This document shows positions 1-7,583 of a stretch of DNA of 36,316 nt, in pieces (position 1 is the first letter of the stretch; the number at the start of each line of letters is the position of its first letter). Source of the stretch: Ktedonobacteraceae bacterium (GTDB lineage Bacteria; Chloroflexota; Ktedonobacteria; Ktedonobacterales; Ktedonobacteraceae); contig JADBKA010000015.1 of NCBI GenBank assembly GCA_014896635.1, positions 1 through 36,316 of the forward strand. The letters are read 5' to 3'. The notes below the pieces were generated by a model that saw only the letters and a program-made list of their open reading frames with translations, had not been told where the DNA came from and ran no database searches. The translations under genes were made by a program, and so were the position numbers.

Positions 1-60
1 TCCCACCTTCGGGTGAGGAGCAAGCCCCTGCGCTTTAGCCAGGGGTTGTTGACTTCGTGT
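1..60. mobile_element. Probable end of an IS200/IS605-type element
   Basis: Two back-to-back hairpins lie at the window edge. CACC-TTCG-GGTG is a perfect 4-bp stem on a UUCG loop (about 4-15). A longer stem CCCCTG(c)GC-TTTA-GCCAGGGG follows (about 25-45). Subterminal hairpins with a 'CCCCTGGCTTTAGCCAGGGG'-like sequence and no inverted terminal repeats are typical of IS200/IS605 (tnpB) element ends. The flank TTGAC after the hairpin resembles the short target motifs of this family. The transposase gene would lie left of the window, so the element itself cannot be confirmed. A plain terminator is the alternative, but no T-run follows either arm. Confidence 0.4.
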
Positions 61-625
61 TGCTCTCTGACACCACATTCTGAAAACGAAACAACTGTGT
101 ACGCCCGCTGGCTTTCTCAACATACTCTCGCACCATCAACTGTACGCGCCGCGCAGGCGTCTCTACCGGATAGCGCAGCAGGCGGGGAATACGCACTTCA
201 GCATAATAGTAATAGCCGGGTTCTTCCTTCAGACCAATATTTTTGAGTTTGTTCTCATCGAGATACTCCCCGAAAAGATAGTAGTCCCTCGGTTGATCGC
301 GCACCTTCAGATCCGTGAGCGTCATGCTGTCCTCTTCTAAGAGAGGTATCTCGCGCCTCGCCCCCAGGTAGATTGCCCGGTATCCTTGCTCATCCTGTTG
401 CCAGCGCAGTTCAAAGTCCTGAGAGAAGACGCGACCTGAGGTCGAGTCGGCGAGATTGGCTCTGGCCAGGCGGTCGAACTGCAACAGGCTCCCCCGCTCC
501 TGCTCATCGGAGACGACATGCTGCGGCAGCCGTTCGATGAGCACGAAGGATGCGCCGGGGAACCTGCACGCGCCGATAAATGCCGGGATGTCGGGAACCA
601 GTCCGGTACAGAGTATTTCTTCCAT
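35..625 (-). CDS. csx19: Type III-D CRISPR-associated protein Csx19
   Basis: This 196-residue protein is the last gene of the III-D operon. The segment GRVFSQDFELRW (about residues 63-74), followed by a YLG strand, matches the conserved core of Csx19 (TIGR03984-type), an accessory subunit found in many III-D loci. Its start is an ATG with a GGAGAGG purine tract about 11-15 nt upstream. It follows the third cas7 gene after a 47-nt gap. The last codons (TTPG-stop) are read from the arm of the terminal hairpin at the window edge, so the natural C-terminus may have been replaced by an insertion. Its role in the complex is known only by association with III-D effectors. Confidence 0.7.
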   Translation of the reverse strand: MEEILCTGLVPDIPAFIGACRFPGASFVLIERLPQHVVSDEQERGSLLQFDRLARANLADSTSGRVFSQDFELRWQQDEQGYRAIYLGARREIPLLEEDSMTLTDLKVRDQPRDYYLFGEYLDENKLKNIGLKEEPGYYYYAEVRIPRLLRYPVETPARRVQLMVREYVEKASGRTQLFRFQNVVSESNTKSTTPG

Positions 626-672
626 AAATGAGCAAGCCTCTCCTTCCTCCGCTACGGTTACAGGTATCAGCG

Positions 673-1698
673 TCAGCGACTGCGAGCAAAAGCATCAGCA
701 AGGGCTGAAGGCTCGGTCCACTGTTGTATGCGCGTAACAAACTGGTCTATGGCAAGCGAGCGCAACCTGTTGAGAGCTTCACCGGCGAAGACGCGCTCCA
801 GGCGGATGCCGCGCTCCCGCTGTTCGACCGGTGGGGACAACTGCACGTAATCAGTGGGCTGTGTACCATAGCTACCATCGTTGAGCCAGCGCCCCAGACC
901 CCAGAGCTGATCGGCGGGTTCCTGCTCCTGACCTCCGCGCATTGTGCGGGTGACAAAGCCGCCTGGACGCCCGCCAATGCTCGTATCACTGATCTCAGCT
1001 CTGACATTCCCCAGGCCGCGTGAACGTCCCGACCCGATGCGGATGAGTTCATCTTCCATATCCTGAATCAGCACAAACAGCATGCCGAGTTGCCAGATCT
1101 CGAAGTTGCGCAGATGGATACTCGTCTCAAAGGCCACCCCCGGACTGATCACCTCTAATTCAAACTTGGCGCCGTGACTCGCGCCGCCCGTCAGGCGATC
1201 AATGCCGACACCATCACGCTGCTCTTTGATCTCGCTCGTCGCCAGGTAGGCATCGCTGATGGCGATACGCCCGGTAAAGCCGGTCGAGCCAAAGAGGCGG
1301 CAGGTAGGACAGGAATCGGCATAGACGAGATCAGTACGTGCTTCCAGCAGTTGGCGCTGTTTGTCGCCCCTCTGCGCAAAGCGCGTAAACCGGTTTCCGC
1401 ATGATTCGCGGTAGTCACGCCGCAGTTGCTCGCGATCAGCCTGGCGCTCTTCGTTTCCCGCGAAAGGATAGCACACGACGTGGGACTTGAGGCTGCATAC
1501 GATTTTCTCGATGTGACTGCGGAACACGCCCTTCAGCGAACTGCCAGGAATAAACGCCTCCTGCCTGCCGTTACGGAAGGTCAGCACCGGCGTCATATCG
1601 GGGCCGCTCACGCTTGCATAACCCGACTTGACCAGCAGCGGTCCCATCGCCGTGATGCGCAGCGTACACAGCGCCTCGTTGACCAGTTTCTTCAACAT
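673..1698 (-). CDS. cas7: Type III-D RAMP protein, Cas7 (Csm3-like), third copy
   Basis: This 341-residue RAMP protein is a backbone subunit of the crRNA complex. The N-terminal RRM-like strand leads into GPDMTPV, where Asp34 aligns with the catalytic Asp of Csm3-type Cas7, and then the IPGSSLKGVFRS loop (about residues 50-61). A Cys-rich insertion ends in CPTCRLFGS, the CxxC-LFGS zinc knuckle typical of type III Cas7. RDGVGIDR and the glycine-rich SGRSRGLGN loop follow. The C-terminal ~90 residues after the RAMP fold are extra and unassigned. It starts 14 nt after the preceding cas7, with a close GGGAG. With Asp34 present, it is predicted to cleave target RNA. Confidence 0.85.
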   Translation of the reverse strand: MLKKLVNEALCTLRITAMGPLLVKSGYASVSGPDMTPVLTFRNGRQEAFIPGSSLKGVFRSHIEKIVCSLKSHVVCYPFAGNEERQADREQLRRDYRESCGNRFTRFAQRGDKQRQLLEARTDLVYADSCPTCRLFGSTGFTGRIAISDAYLATSEIKEQRDGVGIDRLTGGASHGAKFELEVISPGVAFETSIHLRNFEIWQLGMLFVLIQDMEDELIRIGSGRSRGLGNVRAEISDTSIGGRPGGFVTRTMRGGQEQEPADQLWGLGRWLNDGSYGTQPTDYVQLSPPVEQRERGIRLERVFAGEALNRLRSLAIDQFVTRIQQWTEPSALADAFARSR

Positions 1699-1712
1699 AG
1701 CTCCCGCTTCCT

Positions 1713-2597
1713 TTACTCAAAAATACGCTCGATCTGCCTCGCCAGAAACTGCGGGCCGTTTGCCTCATCTGAGAAGAGTCCTTTCACGAGATAATCACGC
1801 ATGCGCCGTCTCTTTGTTGCCTCGTCAACCTCCAGGTCGAGAATAGAGACCTTCAATTCTTCAAGCTTGCTGACGCCCAGACCGCGCGAACGCTTGCCGC
1901 CAACCACTCCAAAGCCGTGTACAAACTCGCTCAGCCCGACACAGACGAGCTGTACATCTTTCGGCCCGGCGTTCTCCAGCACGATCTCCAGATCAAATGT
2001 CGCACCGGCAGGGACGACTTCAAAGTCGTATTTGAGACGATCTCTGGCCTTCTCGGTATCGCGGTCGATAGCCACGCCATCACGAGTCTGAATGATGCCG
2101 CTCCATTCCTCTGATGATATATAGAGATCGTTGACGTTCAGGCGCGCGGCTGCAAACGGTGAGCCGAACAGGAGACAGGTATCACACAGATCGTTGATCG
2201 CTTGCTGAAGAATCTCTTCTGCTCTTTCTGGATTCGCACGCCTCTTAGCAGTAATTTCTCCCTGGCGGACGGTCGGACAAATCTTCTGTCCGCCCCGCCG
2301 CGCCTCCTTGAGAGCATCTTCGTCGAGTTCGATGAGCGCGCAGGTCGAGAAGCCAGGCAGATTGGGAATCATCTTCTCCACTGTACTGCGTAATGCTCCT
2401 TTAAAGCTGGAACCGGGAATAAAAGGTTTCTGGTCAGGCGTGAGCACTACCGGGCTATCGCTGTGGCTCAACGTGACTCGACCACCACCGATGTGCAGCG
2501 CCGTCTGCATGACCAGTTTGCCCCGAAAGACGTAACGATTGCGCAGCACATAGCGATTCTGTACTGCCTGGGAATCTGCTTGCCTATCAGCCACCAT
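1713..2597 (-). CDS. cas7: Type III-D RAMP protein, Cas7 (Csm3-like), second copy
   Basis: This 294-residue Cas7-family protein has the order expected of Csm3. TALHIGGG comes first, then HSDSPVV with candidate catalytic Asp47, then FIPGSSFKGALRS (about residues 59-71). Next are a zinc-binding set (Cys near residue 120, then CDTCLLFGS), TRDGVAIDRDT, and the G-loop GGKRSRGLG. The start is ATG with AGGCAGG about 8 nt upstream, 3 nt after the preceding gene's stop, which implies coupled translation. It resembles the third copy more than the first, for example in sharing CxxCxLFGS, so the two probably arose by tandem duplication. It would form one of the repeating Cas7 positions on the guide RNA. 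Confidence 0.85.
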   Translation of the reverse strand: MVADRQADSQAVQNRYVLRNRYVFRGKLVMQTALHIGGGRVTLSHSDSPVVLTPDQKPFIPGSSFKGALRSTVEKMIPNLPGFSTCALIELDEDALKEARRGGQKICPTVRQGEITAKRRANPERAEEILQQAINDLCDTCLLFGSPFAAARLNVNDLYISSEEWSGIIQTRDGVAIDRDTEKARDRLKYDFEVVPAGATFDLEIVLENAGPKDVQLVCVGLSEFVHGFGVVGGKRSRGLGVSKLEELKVSILDLEVDEATKRRRMRDYLVKGLFSDEANGPQFLARQIERIFE

Positions 2598-2600
2598 AAT

Positions 2601-3074
2601 TTACCTGCCTCCTGTTCTTCTACGCTTTGCTCGCGCCTCTTCGGCTTTTGCCGCCAGCACGCTGTTCTCCGCGACCAGATGCTGGATAAACTCGCGCGCC
2701 AGTAGTATCAGCAGTTCATCGGCTTCGCGTCTGAGATCACTGACACTGCGCCCGCGCACATCCGCCAGCAGGCGAAATTCCTCTCTGAGTCGCTTGCGCT
2801 GCATCTGCGAGAGGAACTGCTCAAGATCTGTGTAAAATCTCTTAATATCTCTCTTTGACGACGGCCAGTCACGGTCACGCTGGTGGACCACAAACTGGTA
2901 AAGATCGCTATACCTGGACGAGCCTGCGATATTCAGAAGTCCGTTAGCCTGGGCGGCAGGAAGAGGTTCACAGTGCCGCTTCTCCACAAGCTCATGGATG
3001 AAATTCACTGCCTCAGTGTAAAGCGCCGTGTCGCTCAACAGCCAGATTTTTTGTAACTGCGCTGCGGAAGGCAT
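2601..3074 (-). CDS. Putative Cas11-like small subunit, copy 2
   Basis: This 157-residue protein is charged and almost entirely helical, with no recognisable catalytic motif and a Lys/Arg-rich tail (AKRRRTGGR). Its place among the cas7/csx10 genes and its size suggest the helical small subunit (Cas11, equivalent to Csm2/Cmr5) that packs along the inside of type III complexes. It is a visible paralogue of the upstream neighbour. Both carry a 'YxFv..QRdR-DWpS' segment, a following Leu-rich helix (FYTDLEQFL versus LKNYLEKEL), and a C-terminal LLxRxFIxxxVxE helix. The ATG lies 2 nt after that neighbour's stop. The assignment to Cas11 is inferred from context. Confidence 0.6.
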   Translation of the reverse strand: MPSAAQLQKIWLLSDTALYTEAVNFIHELVEKRHCEPLPAAQANGLLNIAGSSRYSDLYQFVVHQRDRDWPSSKRDIKRFYTDLEQFLSQMQRKRLREEFRLLADVRGRSVSDLRREADELLILLAREFIQHLVAENSVLAAKAEEARAKRRRTGGR

Positions 3075-3076
3075 GA

Positions 3077-3559
3077 TTACTCTGCTTCTCTCCTTCTACT
3101 GTTTCTGCTGCCCTGACCCAGGCTCACCTGATATTCGTATTCCACTACCATCTGACGAATAAACTGGCGAATTAACAGCAGGTGAACGCGCCGTCGTTCC
3201 TGCTTCTCTTCATCAGTAGTATCGCCGATATTCAAACCCTTTGCACTACAAATGCTCTCCAGCTTTTTTTTGAGTTCCTTCTCCAGGTAGTTTTTCAGTC
3301 GTTCGCCGAAGCCTCCGAGGCTCTCCTGACCGGGTGCAGGCGAGCGCCAGTCAGGAAAGCGCGCAGTTTGTCTCTTGATGTAATCAAAGACATCTGAGAT
3401 CTTCAAAGTGCTTTCCGCGATGTTTTCCAGGCCGGTCATCTGGGAACGATGCTCTCTTCTCAGAGCAATGGCGGCATGATCCCCCAGTTTGACGGCATCA
3501 TTATAGAAGTTTTCAGCTTGAATGCTCACTTCACGGATAATCTTCATTTCAGGATTCAT
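3077..3559 (-). CDS. Putative Cas11-like small subunit, copy 1
   Basis: This 160-residue all-helical protein has a basic, disordered end (SRNSRRREAE). Its ATG overlaps the csx10 stop codon by 4 nt (ATGA), which is strong evidence that it belongs to the operon. Shared blocks with the next gene are YIKRQTARFPDWRSP, the Leu/Lys helix LKNYLEKELKKKL, and LLLIRQFIRQMVVE. A small helical subunit is expected here in type III-D. Two adjacent, diverged ones are not the common arrangement. I see no enzyme motif. Confidence 0.6.
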   Translation of the reverse strand: MNPEMKIIREVSIQAENFYNDAVKLGDHAAIALRREHRSQMTGLENIAESTLKISDVFDYIKRQTARFPDWRSPAPGQESLGGFGERLKNYLEKELKKKLESICSAKGLNIGDTTDEEKQERRRVHLLLIRQFIRQMVVEYEYQVSLGQGSRNSRRREAE

Positions 3560-4836
3560 CGCAACTTAACCTCACGGTGAAATGGGTCAGAGATACAGAC
3601 TCGCCCAAAACCCTCCGATCTACGTTCGCCGATTCCTTCCTCTTCCAGCCTGAAAAGTGCCTGTGCCAGCTCCTGCTGTGGCAGGGAAGCAGCAAATAGA
3701 AAGACAGAGCCGGTTTCGATGGCAACTTCATGCACTTTAGGGGTTCCCCAGAGATCGTTCCATCCCATGATGCGCCTGCTACTGGCGACGGAGTGGATGA
3801 GGGTGAAGTGATCGGCGGGCAGGGCCAGGCGGTTCGCCAGTACCCGCTCATCAATCACACAGCGATAGCGCAGCAGGGCATCGCGCAGGATGACCGGGGA
3901 GTGCAGGGTCAGTGTGAAATAGAACAACTGGTCAGGCCTGACGACAGCGGATGCCGGTGTCTTCGCTGCTGTGTCACATAATAACTGGTGGAAAGCTGCC
4001 AGACGCTTCTCAAAATCATCGAAACGCCGCTGCTCATCCTTCATCTCCTCAGAATCGATCCTGACCTTGCCCATTCCGCGCGTCCGCCCGGTGCCAATAC
4101 GCACCAGGCCCGACTGCCCGACATCTTTGATAAATCGATTGAAAACCGGCCCCACCTCGTCGGCAACCTTTACCGCTCCCCAGAAACGGGAATCTTCCTC
4201 GAAAACGCGGCGATTATAGAGAATCCCTTCCTGCACGGTCCCCGTCCCGCGATTGATGCCCGTATGCGTCTGTAAGCGCGTAGCCACAGTGGCATACATC
4301 ATCTGTCCATCCTGCTCATCACGCCGGTAGTAGCCTGCATAGCGATCCAGGGCATACTCACAACCGGGGAACGAACATTGTTTCTGCTTGCGAAATCCAT
4401 CCAGCAAGACAGCAGGATCAGTAACAGATGCCTTTTCAAGCAGCCGAAACACGGTCCAGTCTAGCAGACTATCGCGCACACCGTGACGCGACCCCTCCTC
4501 GTCATCCTCGTCCTGAAATATATGACGAAATCCCTGAAAACGCTTGCAGGTCTGGGCCGTCGCCGGCAGCGGGTAGACAGGCAGGTAGTCAGCATTTTGC
4601 ATATCCTCATTTTTGAAAGAGGCCGGGTACAGATCTGGATACTGGACCTGCCCGCTGAGAAACAGGCTCTTAAACTCGTCCGTTCTGTCAGGATAGAACT
4701 GCCGGTGTACTGCCGCCAGGCTGCCAGCGAGAGTGATGCCTGGAATATAGCGAGCAGTTTCGGCGCCTTCCTGGGCATGATCAGAGCGTATTGCCAGAGG
4801 AGAATCCGCGATGAGCACAAAGGCAAAGTGTTTCAC
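3556..4836 (-). CDS. csx10: Type III-D RAMP protein Csx10 (Cas5-like)
   Basis: This 426-residue protein is likely the Cas5-like subunit that caps the crRNA 5' tag in III-D complexes. The N-terminus reads FVLIADSPLAIRS...YIPGITLAGSLAA (residues 4-42), the RAMP strand and loop. The Csx10-type pattern follows: LFLSGQVQYPDLYP, then YPLPATAQTCKRFQGF, with a short Cys/His-containing insert, then a Gly-rich VRIGTGRTRGMGKV. A second RAMP-like half follows, with FTLTLHSPVILRD near residue 330 and EEGIGERRSEGFGRV near the end. It starts at a GTG behind GGAGG (8-nt spacing), 3 nt after the first cas7. Confidence 0.8.
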   Translation of the reverse strand: MKHFAFVLIADSPLAIRSDHAQEGAETARYIPGITLAGSLAAVHRQFYPDRTDEFKSLFLSGQVQYPDLYPASFKNEDMQNADYLPVYPLPATAQTCKRFQGFRHIFQDEDDEEGSRHGVRDSLLDWTVFRLLEKASVTDPAVLLDGFRKQKQCSFPGCEYALDRYAGYYRRDEQDGQMMYATVATRLQTHTGINRGTGTVQEGILYNRRVFEEDSRFWGAVKVADEVGPVFNRFIKDVGQSGLVRIGTGRTRGMGKVRIDSEEMKDEQRRFDDFEKRLAAFHQLLCDTAAKTPASAVVRPDQLFYFTLTLHSPVILRDALLRYRCVIDERVLANRLALPADHFTLIHSVASSRRIMGWNDLWGTPKVHEVAIETGSVFLFAASLPQQELAQALFRLEEEGIGERRSEGFGRVCISDPFHREVKLR

Positions 4837-4839
4837 GAT

Positions 4840-5622
4840 TCACTCCTCCCGCGCTTTTTCGTAGTGCTCAAGCACGTCAATGTTCTCCAACCAGGATAAC
4901 CACAACGCTTCAGGACATCCTTTGCCGTTTATTTCCAGCCGCACAATCTCGCACTTGCACCGCCCCTTGCCGGTTGATTTATTGCCGCCCAGTCGATCAA
5001 CCAGGCGTAATCCTGCCAGTAAGAGCAAGAGGGAGTAGGTAGGAACCGGGTCGGCCTGCGCAAAGACGGGATGAAGAGAAGAGTCAACAGAAAAGCACGC
5101 CAGCCAGCCATGAATCTCTCCATTGAAGACCATCCCCTGTGTGCCGAACTCGCTCGTATAGAGCGCGCCAGCCACAGCAGTGCGGGTAGGCCGGGCCATC
5201 CTCACCTGCGTATATACATCGACCTGCAATCCCTTATATTTGCTCTTATCTGCTTGCTCCTCGCTATTGTGCTGCTCCAGATCAATCTGCCGGGCATCAT
5301 CAAAGAAAAGGTGGCCCGGCGATAGCTGCGAGCCAAAAATGCGTGTAATCAGCGTTGGCCTGCCGCCCCTAAATTCCTGTAACGCCCTTTCAGCGTCATG
5401 AGGACTCCTTACTGGCTCCCCTTCCTGATGGAAGCGCGCCAGTTGCTCACAACGTTCACGCAATACGCCTTTGAAGGTGGACCCCGGCACATAAAGATAG
5501 CCCTTGCTATCCCGCACGACAGTACGATCAATCAGCCCGCTGCGAATGCCGGTGCCGCAATGGAACAGCGTGTCAAACGTCAGCGTATACTCAAGATGGA
5601 TGCGATCAGGATTCTTCGCCAC
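4840..5622 (-). CDS. cas7: Type III-D RAMP protein, Cas7 (Csm3-like), first copy
   Basis: This 260-residue Cas7-family protein contains FHCGTGIRSGLIDRTVVRD, where Asp32 sits at the Csm3 catalytic position, then YVPGSTFKGVLRER. RIFGSQLSPGHLFFDDA follows, and the G-rich loop GGNKSTGKGRC is near residue 215. Unlike the other two copies it lacks the CxxC-LFGS zinc knuckle, so it is the most divergent of the three. It starts at a GTG behind GGAGG, inside the last 17 nt of cas10, so the two are probably translationally coupled. It is predicted to be a backbone subunit with target-RNA cleavage activity. Confidence 0.85.
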   Translation of the reverse strand: MAKNPDRIHLEYTLTFDTLFHCGTGIRSGLIDRTVVRDSKGYLYVPGSTFKGVLRERCEQLARFHQEGEPVRSPHDAERALQEFRGGRPTLITRIFGSQLSPGHLFFDDARQIDLEQHNSEEQADKSKYKGLQVDVYTQVRMARPTRTAVAGALYTSEFGTQGMVFNGEIHGWLACFSVDSSLHPVFAQADPVPTYSLLLLLAGLRLVDRLGGNKSTGKGRCKCEIVRLEINGKGCPEALWLSWLENIDVLEHYEKAREE

Positions 5623-7336
5623 CGTTACCCCCCTCCGGTATCACAAAATCATACAGTTCCACGAAATCAAGCAGAGCCGTGCGGTAGCTGTCATCTTTGT
5701 CCACAAACCAGGGAAAAGTCACACGAGGGAACAGCGAACCGGGATGGTCAGGGAAATTGCGTGCTTCCTGGGCATGCTTCGCCTGCTCATAGACCTGTGT
5801 GACGACAAACTGGCGCTGCCGCTCCTTCCAGTTACGCAGCACCGCCAGGGCATCACTCACCGACGTGCTGAGATTCATTTTTAACACGGCCTCACGTATC
5901 TGATGCAACTTGGTCCGGCCCAGAGAACTCTGCCTCCCCTCACGGATAACCCTCAGCAGGCGCTCCAGCTCCTCCACCGTATAAGGGCGCAGGGTGGCGT
6001 AAAACGCTGTATCCCCGTGCCGGCCACTCACTTGCACATGCTTGTTGTGCAGCGATGCATAGACTTTCTTGAAATCATGGCTGGTACTGCCCGCAACAAC
6101 CAGAAAGTTGATCCTGGCGTCCCTGTACTTGCTCGTCTTCTCTTCTTCTCTCCTCCTGGCGCCTTCCTGCTTGGCAAATTGCAAGACGCTGCCGGCAAGA
6201 TCGTGTAGCAGCCCGAAAGGATATTTTACAGGTGCGAGCACGACGCCGACAGAGAGCGTCCGGCCCTTTTCCTCCTCTTGCTTTGTGCGTTCACAAAACT
6301 CCCTGGCAAGGGTCAGCGCAACATCCATAGCGACGGTAGCCGGCGTCACGAGAACAATATCATCCCCGCCGATCAAGAGGATATCAAAAGGAAACATCGG
6401 CTCCTTCCGTTCTCCTTCTGGTTGCACGACTGGCAGGTGCCTGGCAATAGCGGCGCTCAATGCATGGTATACAGCATCGTCGATATATTGCGCTACACGT
6501 CCCAGTTCCGTAAGCTGCTTGCAGTCCCCGATTACTTTCCCCATACCATTGCCATCTGCATAGATCAGCGCCAGGTAGTCCTTGCTGCCGGAGAGACCTC
6601 GCAACTCATTAAAATCTGAGGGACGGACCGTTCCCTCGGAGATCTTATAGTTGTGCTCCTGCAAGAGCTTCCTGATCACCTTCCGCCAGATATATGAGTA
6701 CCCATCCTCATCCCACTCTTTTGAGAGCATACCCTGCGAGCGGCGTTTCATAAGAACTTTGATGGCATCTTTGATGTCATTCTTTACTCTATTATCTTCC
6801 TGGCGCTTGGCGAGGCAGACGCCGCAATAGCGTTTATCTTGCTCGGTAGGGTCCGCGCTCTCAATCACATCCCGTTTTTCAGCGTAGCGCACACCACAGG
6901 AGTCGCAGGGACGCATGAAAGGATGCGAGGGAAAGACAACAGTCTGCGGCGGCGTCATTTTTGCCTGTTTCAAGCGGTAAGAGAGCAACTCCAGAAAGTC
7001 ATGCGTGCGCTCATCCTTCCAGGGATCAAGATGCGGGGGAAGCGGCTGCACGGCAAAGGAGACCGAGGCCCCACCTTTTGTTTCACGCTCGTATGCCTCC
7101 TGGACGCTGCGACCGAATTGCTCCGCGATCTCCCTATCCCCGTCTACCAGGAATAGTCCTGAACCACCGTTGGCATAGACTTCCCTGGCACCGAATTTTT
7201 TCGCCTCTTCCACCATCGCTCTCCGGTTGAGGTTATCGAGGCACGAACTGCCGCCGCGAATCTCTTTGAGTCGATGAGTGGCAAATACATACTGTTTGAT
7301 ATGGTCGGTATCAAACGCTACAAGTGTCTGCCCCAC
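5606..7336 (-). CDS. cas10: Cas10, HD-less, with intact GGDD cyclase site (type III-D)
   Basis: This is the large subunit and signature protein of type III CRISPR. It has about 576 residues and begins directly in the first palm domain (AFDTDHIKQYVFATHRLKEIRG). No HD nuclease domain precedes it, which matches the published description of III-D. A zinc ribbon CDSCG...CGVC lies at about residues 144-174. The second palm has ADGNGMG (Asp near 261) and IGGDD (323-326), the pair needed to make cyclic oligoadenylate. I chose the GTG preceded by AGAGGTG with 9-nt spacing; an in-frame GTG at 7348 has no usable Shine-Dalgarno sequence. It is the first gene of the operon. It is expected to bind crRNA and sense target RNA. 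Confidence 0.92.
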   Translation of the reverse strand: MGQTLVAFDTDHIKQYVFATHRLKEIRGGSSCLDNLNRRAMVEEAKKFGAREVYANGGSGLFLVDGDREIAEQFGRSVQEAYERETKGGASVSFAVQPLPPHLDPWKDERTHDFLELLSYRLKQAKMTPPQTVVFPSHPFMRPCDSCGVRYAEKRDVIESADPTEQDKRYCGVCLAKRQEDNRVKNDIKDAIKVLMKRRSQGMLSKEWDEDGYSYIWRKVIRKLLQEHNYKISEGTVRPSDFNELRGLSGSKDYLALIYADGNGMGKVIGDCKQLTELGRVAQYIDDAVYHALSAAIARHLPVVQPEGERKEPMFPFDILLIGGDDIVLVTPATVAMDVALTLAREFCERTKQEEEKGRTLSVGVVLAPVKYPFGLLHDLAGSVLQFAKQEGARRREEEKTSKYRDARINFLVVAGSTSHDFKKVYASLHNKHVQVSGRHGDTAFYATLRPYTVEELERLLRVIREGRQSSLGRTKLHQIREAVLKMNLSTSVSDALAVLRNWKERQRQFVVTQVYEQAKHAQEARNFPDHPGSLFPRVTFPWFVDKDDSYRTALLDFVELYDFVIPEGGNGGEES

Positions 7337-7393
7337 GAAAATATTCACCTCTGGCTTTTTTTAGTATCTGGCAGCCGGTATAACTCGCTCAAG

Positions 7394-7402
7394 AGTATAG
7401 CA
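7394..7402 (-). promoter_or_regulatory. Extended -10 promoter for the III-D operon
   Basis: On the minus strand the sequence TGC-TATACT reads as an extended -10 element about 58 nt upstream of the cas10 GTG. No convincing -35 box sits 16-18 nt further upstream, which extended -10 promoters tolerate. It is the only good -10 in the region between the operon and the epimerase gene. Confidence 0.4.
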
Positions 7403-7455
7403 TAGAAAGGCGTCGTTTAGCATCATAAGTCTACCCAAATTTCTCATACGTTTTT

Positions 7456-7483
7456 CTGAATTCTCAGTTCCCTGAGAATTCAG
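7456..7483. promoter_or_regulatory. 12-bp perfect inverted repeat upstream of cas10
   Basis: CTGAATTCTCAG and CTGAGAATTCAG are perfect complements around a TTCC spacer. The repeat lies about 55-85 bp upstream of the proposed cas10 -10 element. Neither strand has a T-run immediately after it, so it does not look like a terminator. Its placement suits an activator or regulator binding site for the III-D operon. The regulator is unknown. Confidence 0.4.
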
Positions 7484-7507
7484 CAACGTGGTTTTAAAGT
7501 GTTCTGC

Positions 7508-7555
7508 TAAAAAGCATGGAACACCTGTATTTTTATACTATACAGGTGTTTCATG
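7508..7555 (-). terminator. Rho-independent terminator of the epimerase gene
   Basis: CATGGAACACCTGTAT pairs with ATACAGGTGTTTCATG (15 of 16 positions) around a 9-nt AT-rich loop. On the minus strand the stem is followed by GCTTTTTAG. It lies about 30-70 nt beyond the epimerase stop codon and separates that gene from the CRISPR operon. Confidence 0.75.
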
Positions 7556-7583
7556 AGTGTTTCAAGCCCAAACGGGAGAGCAG

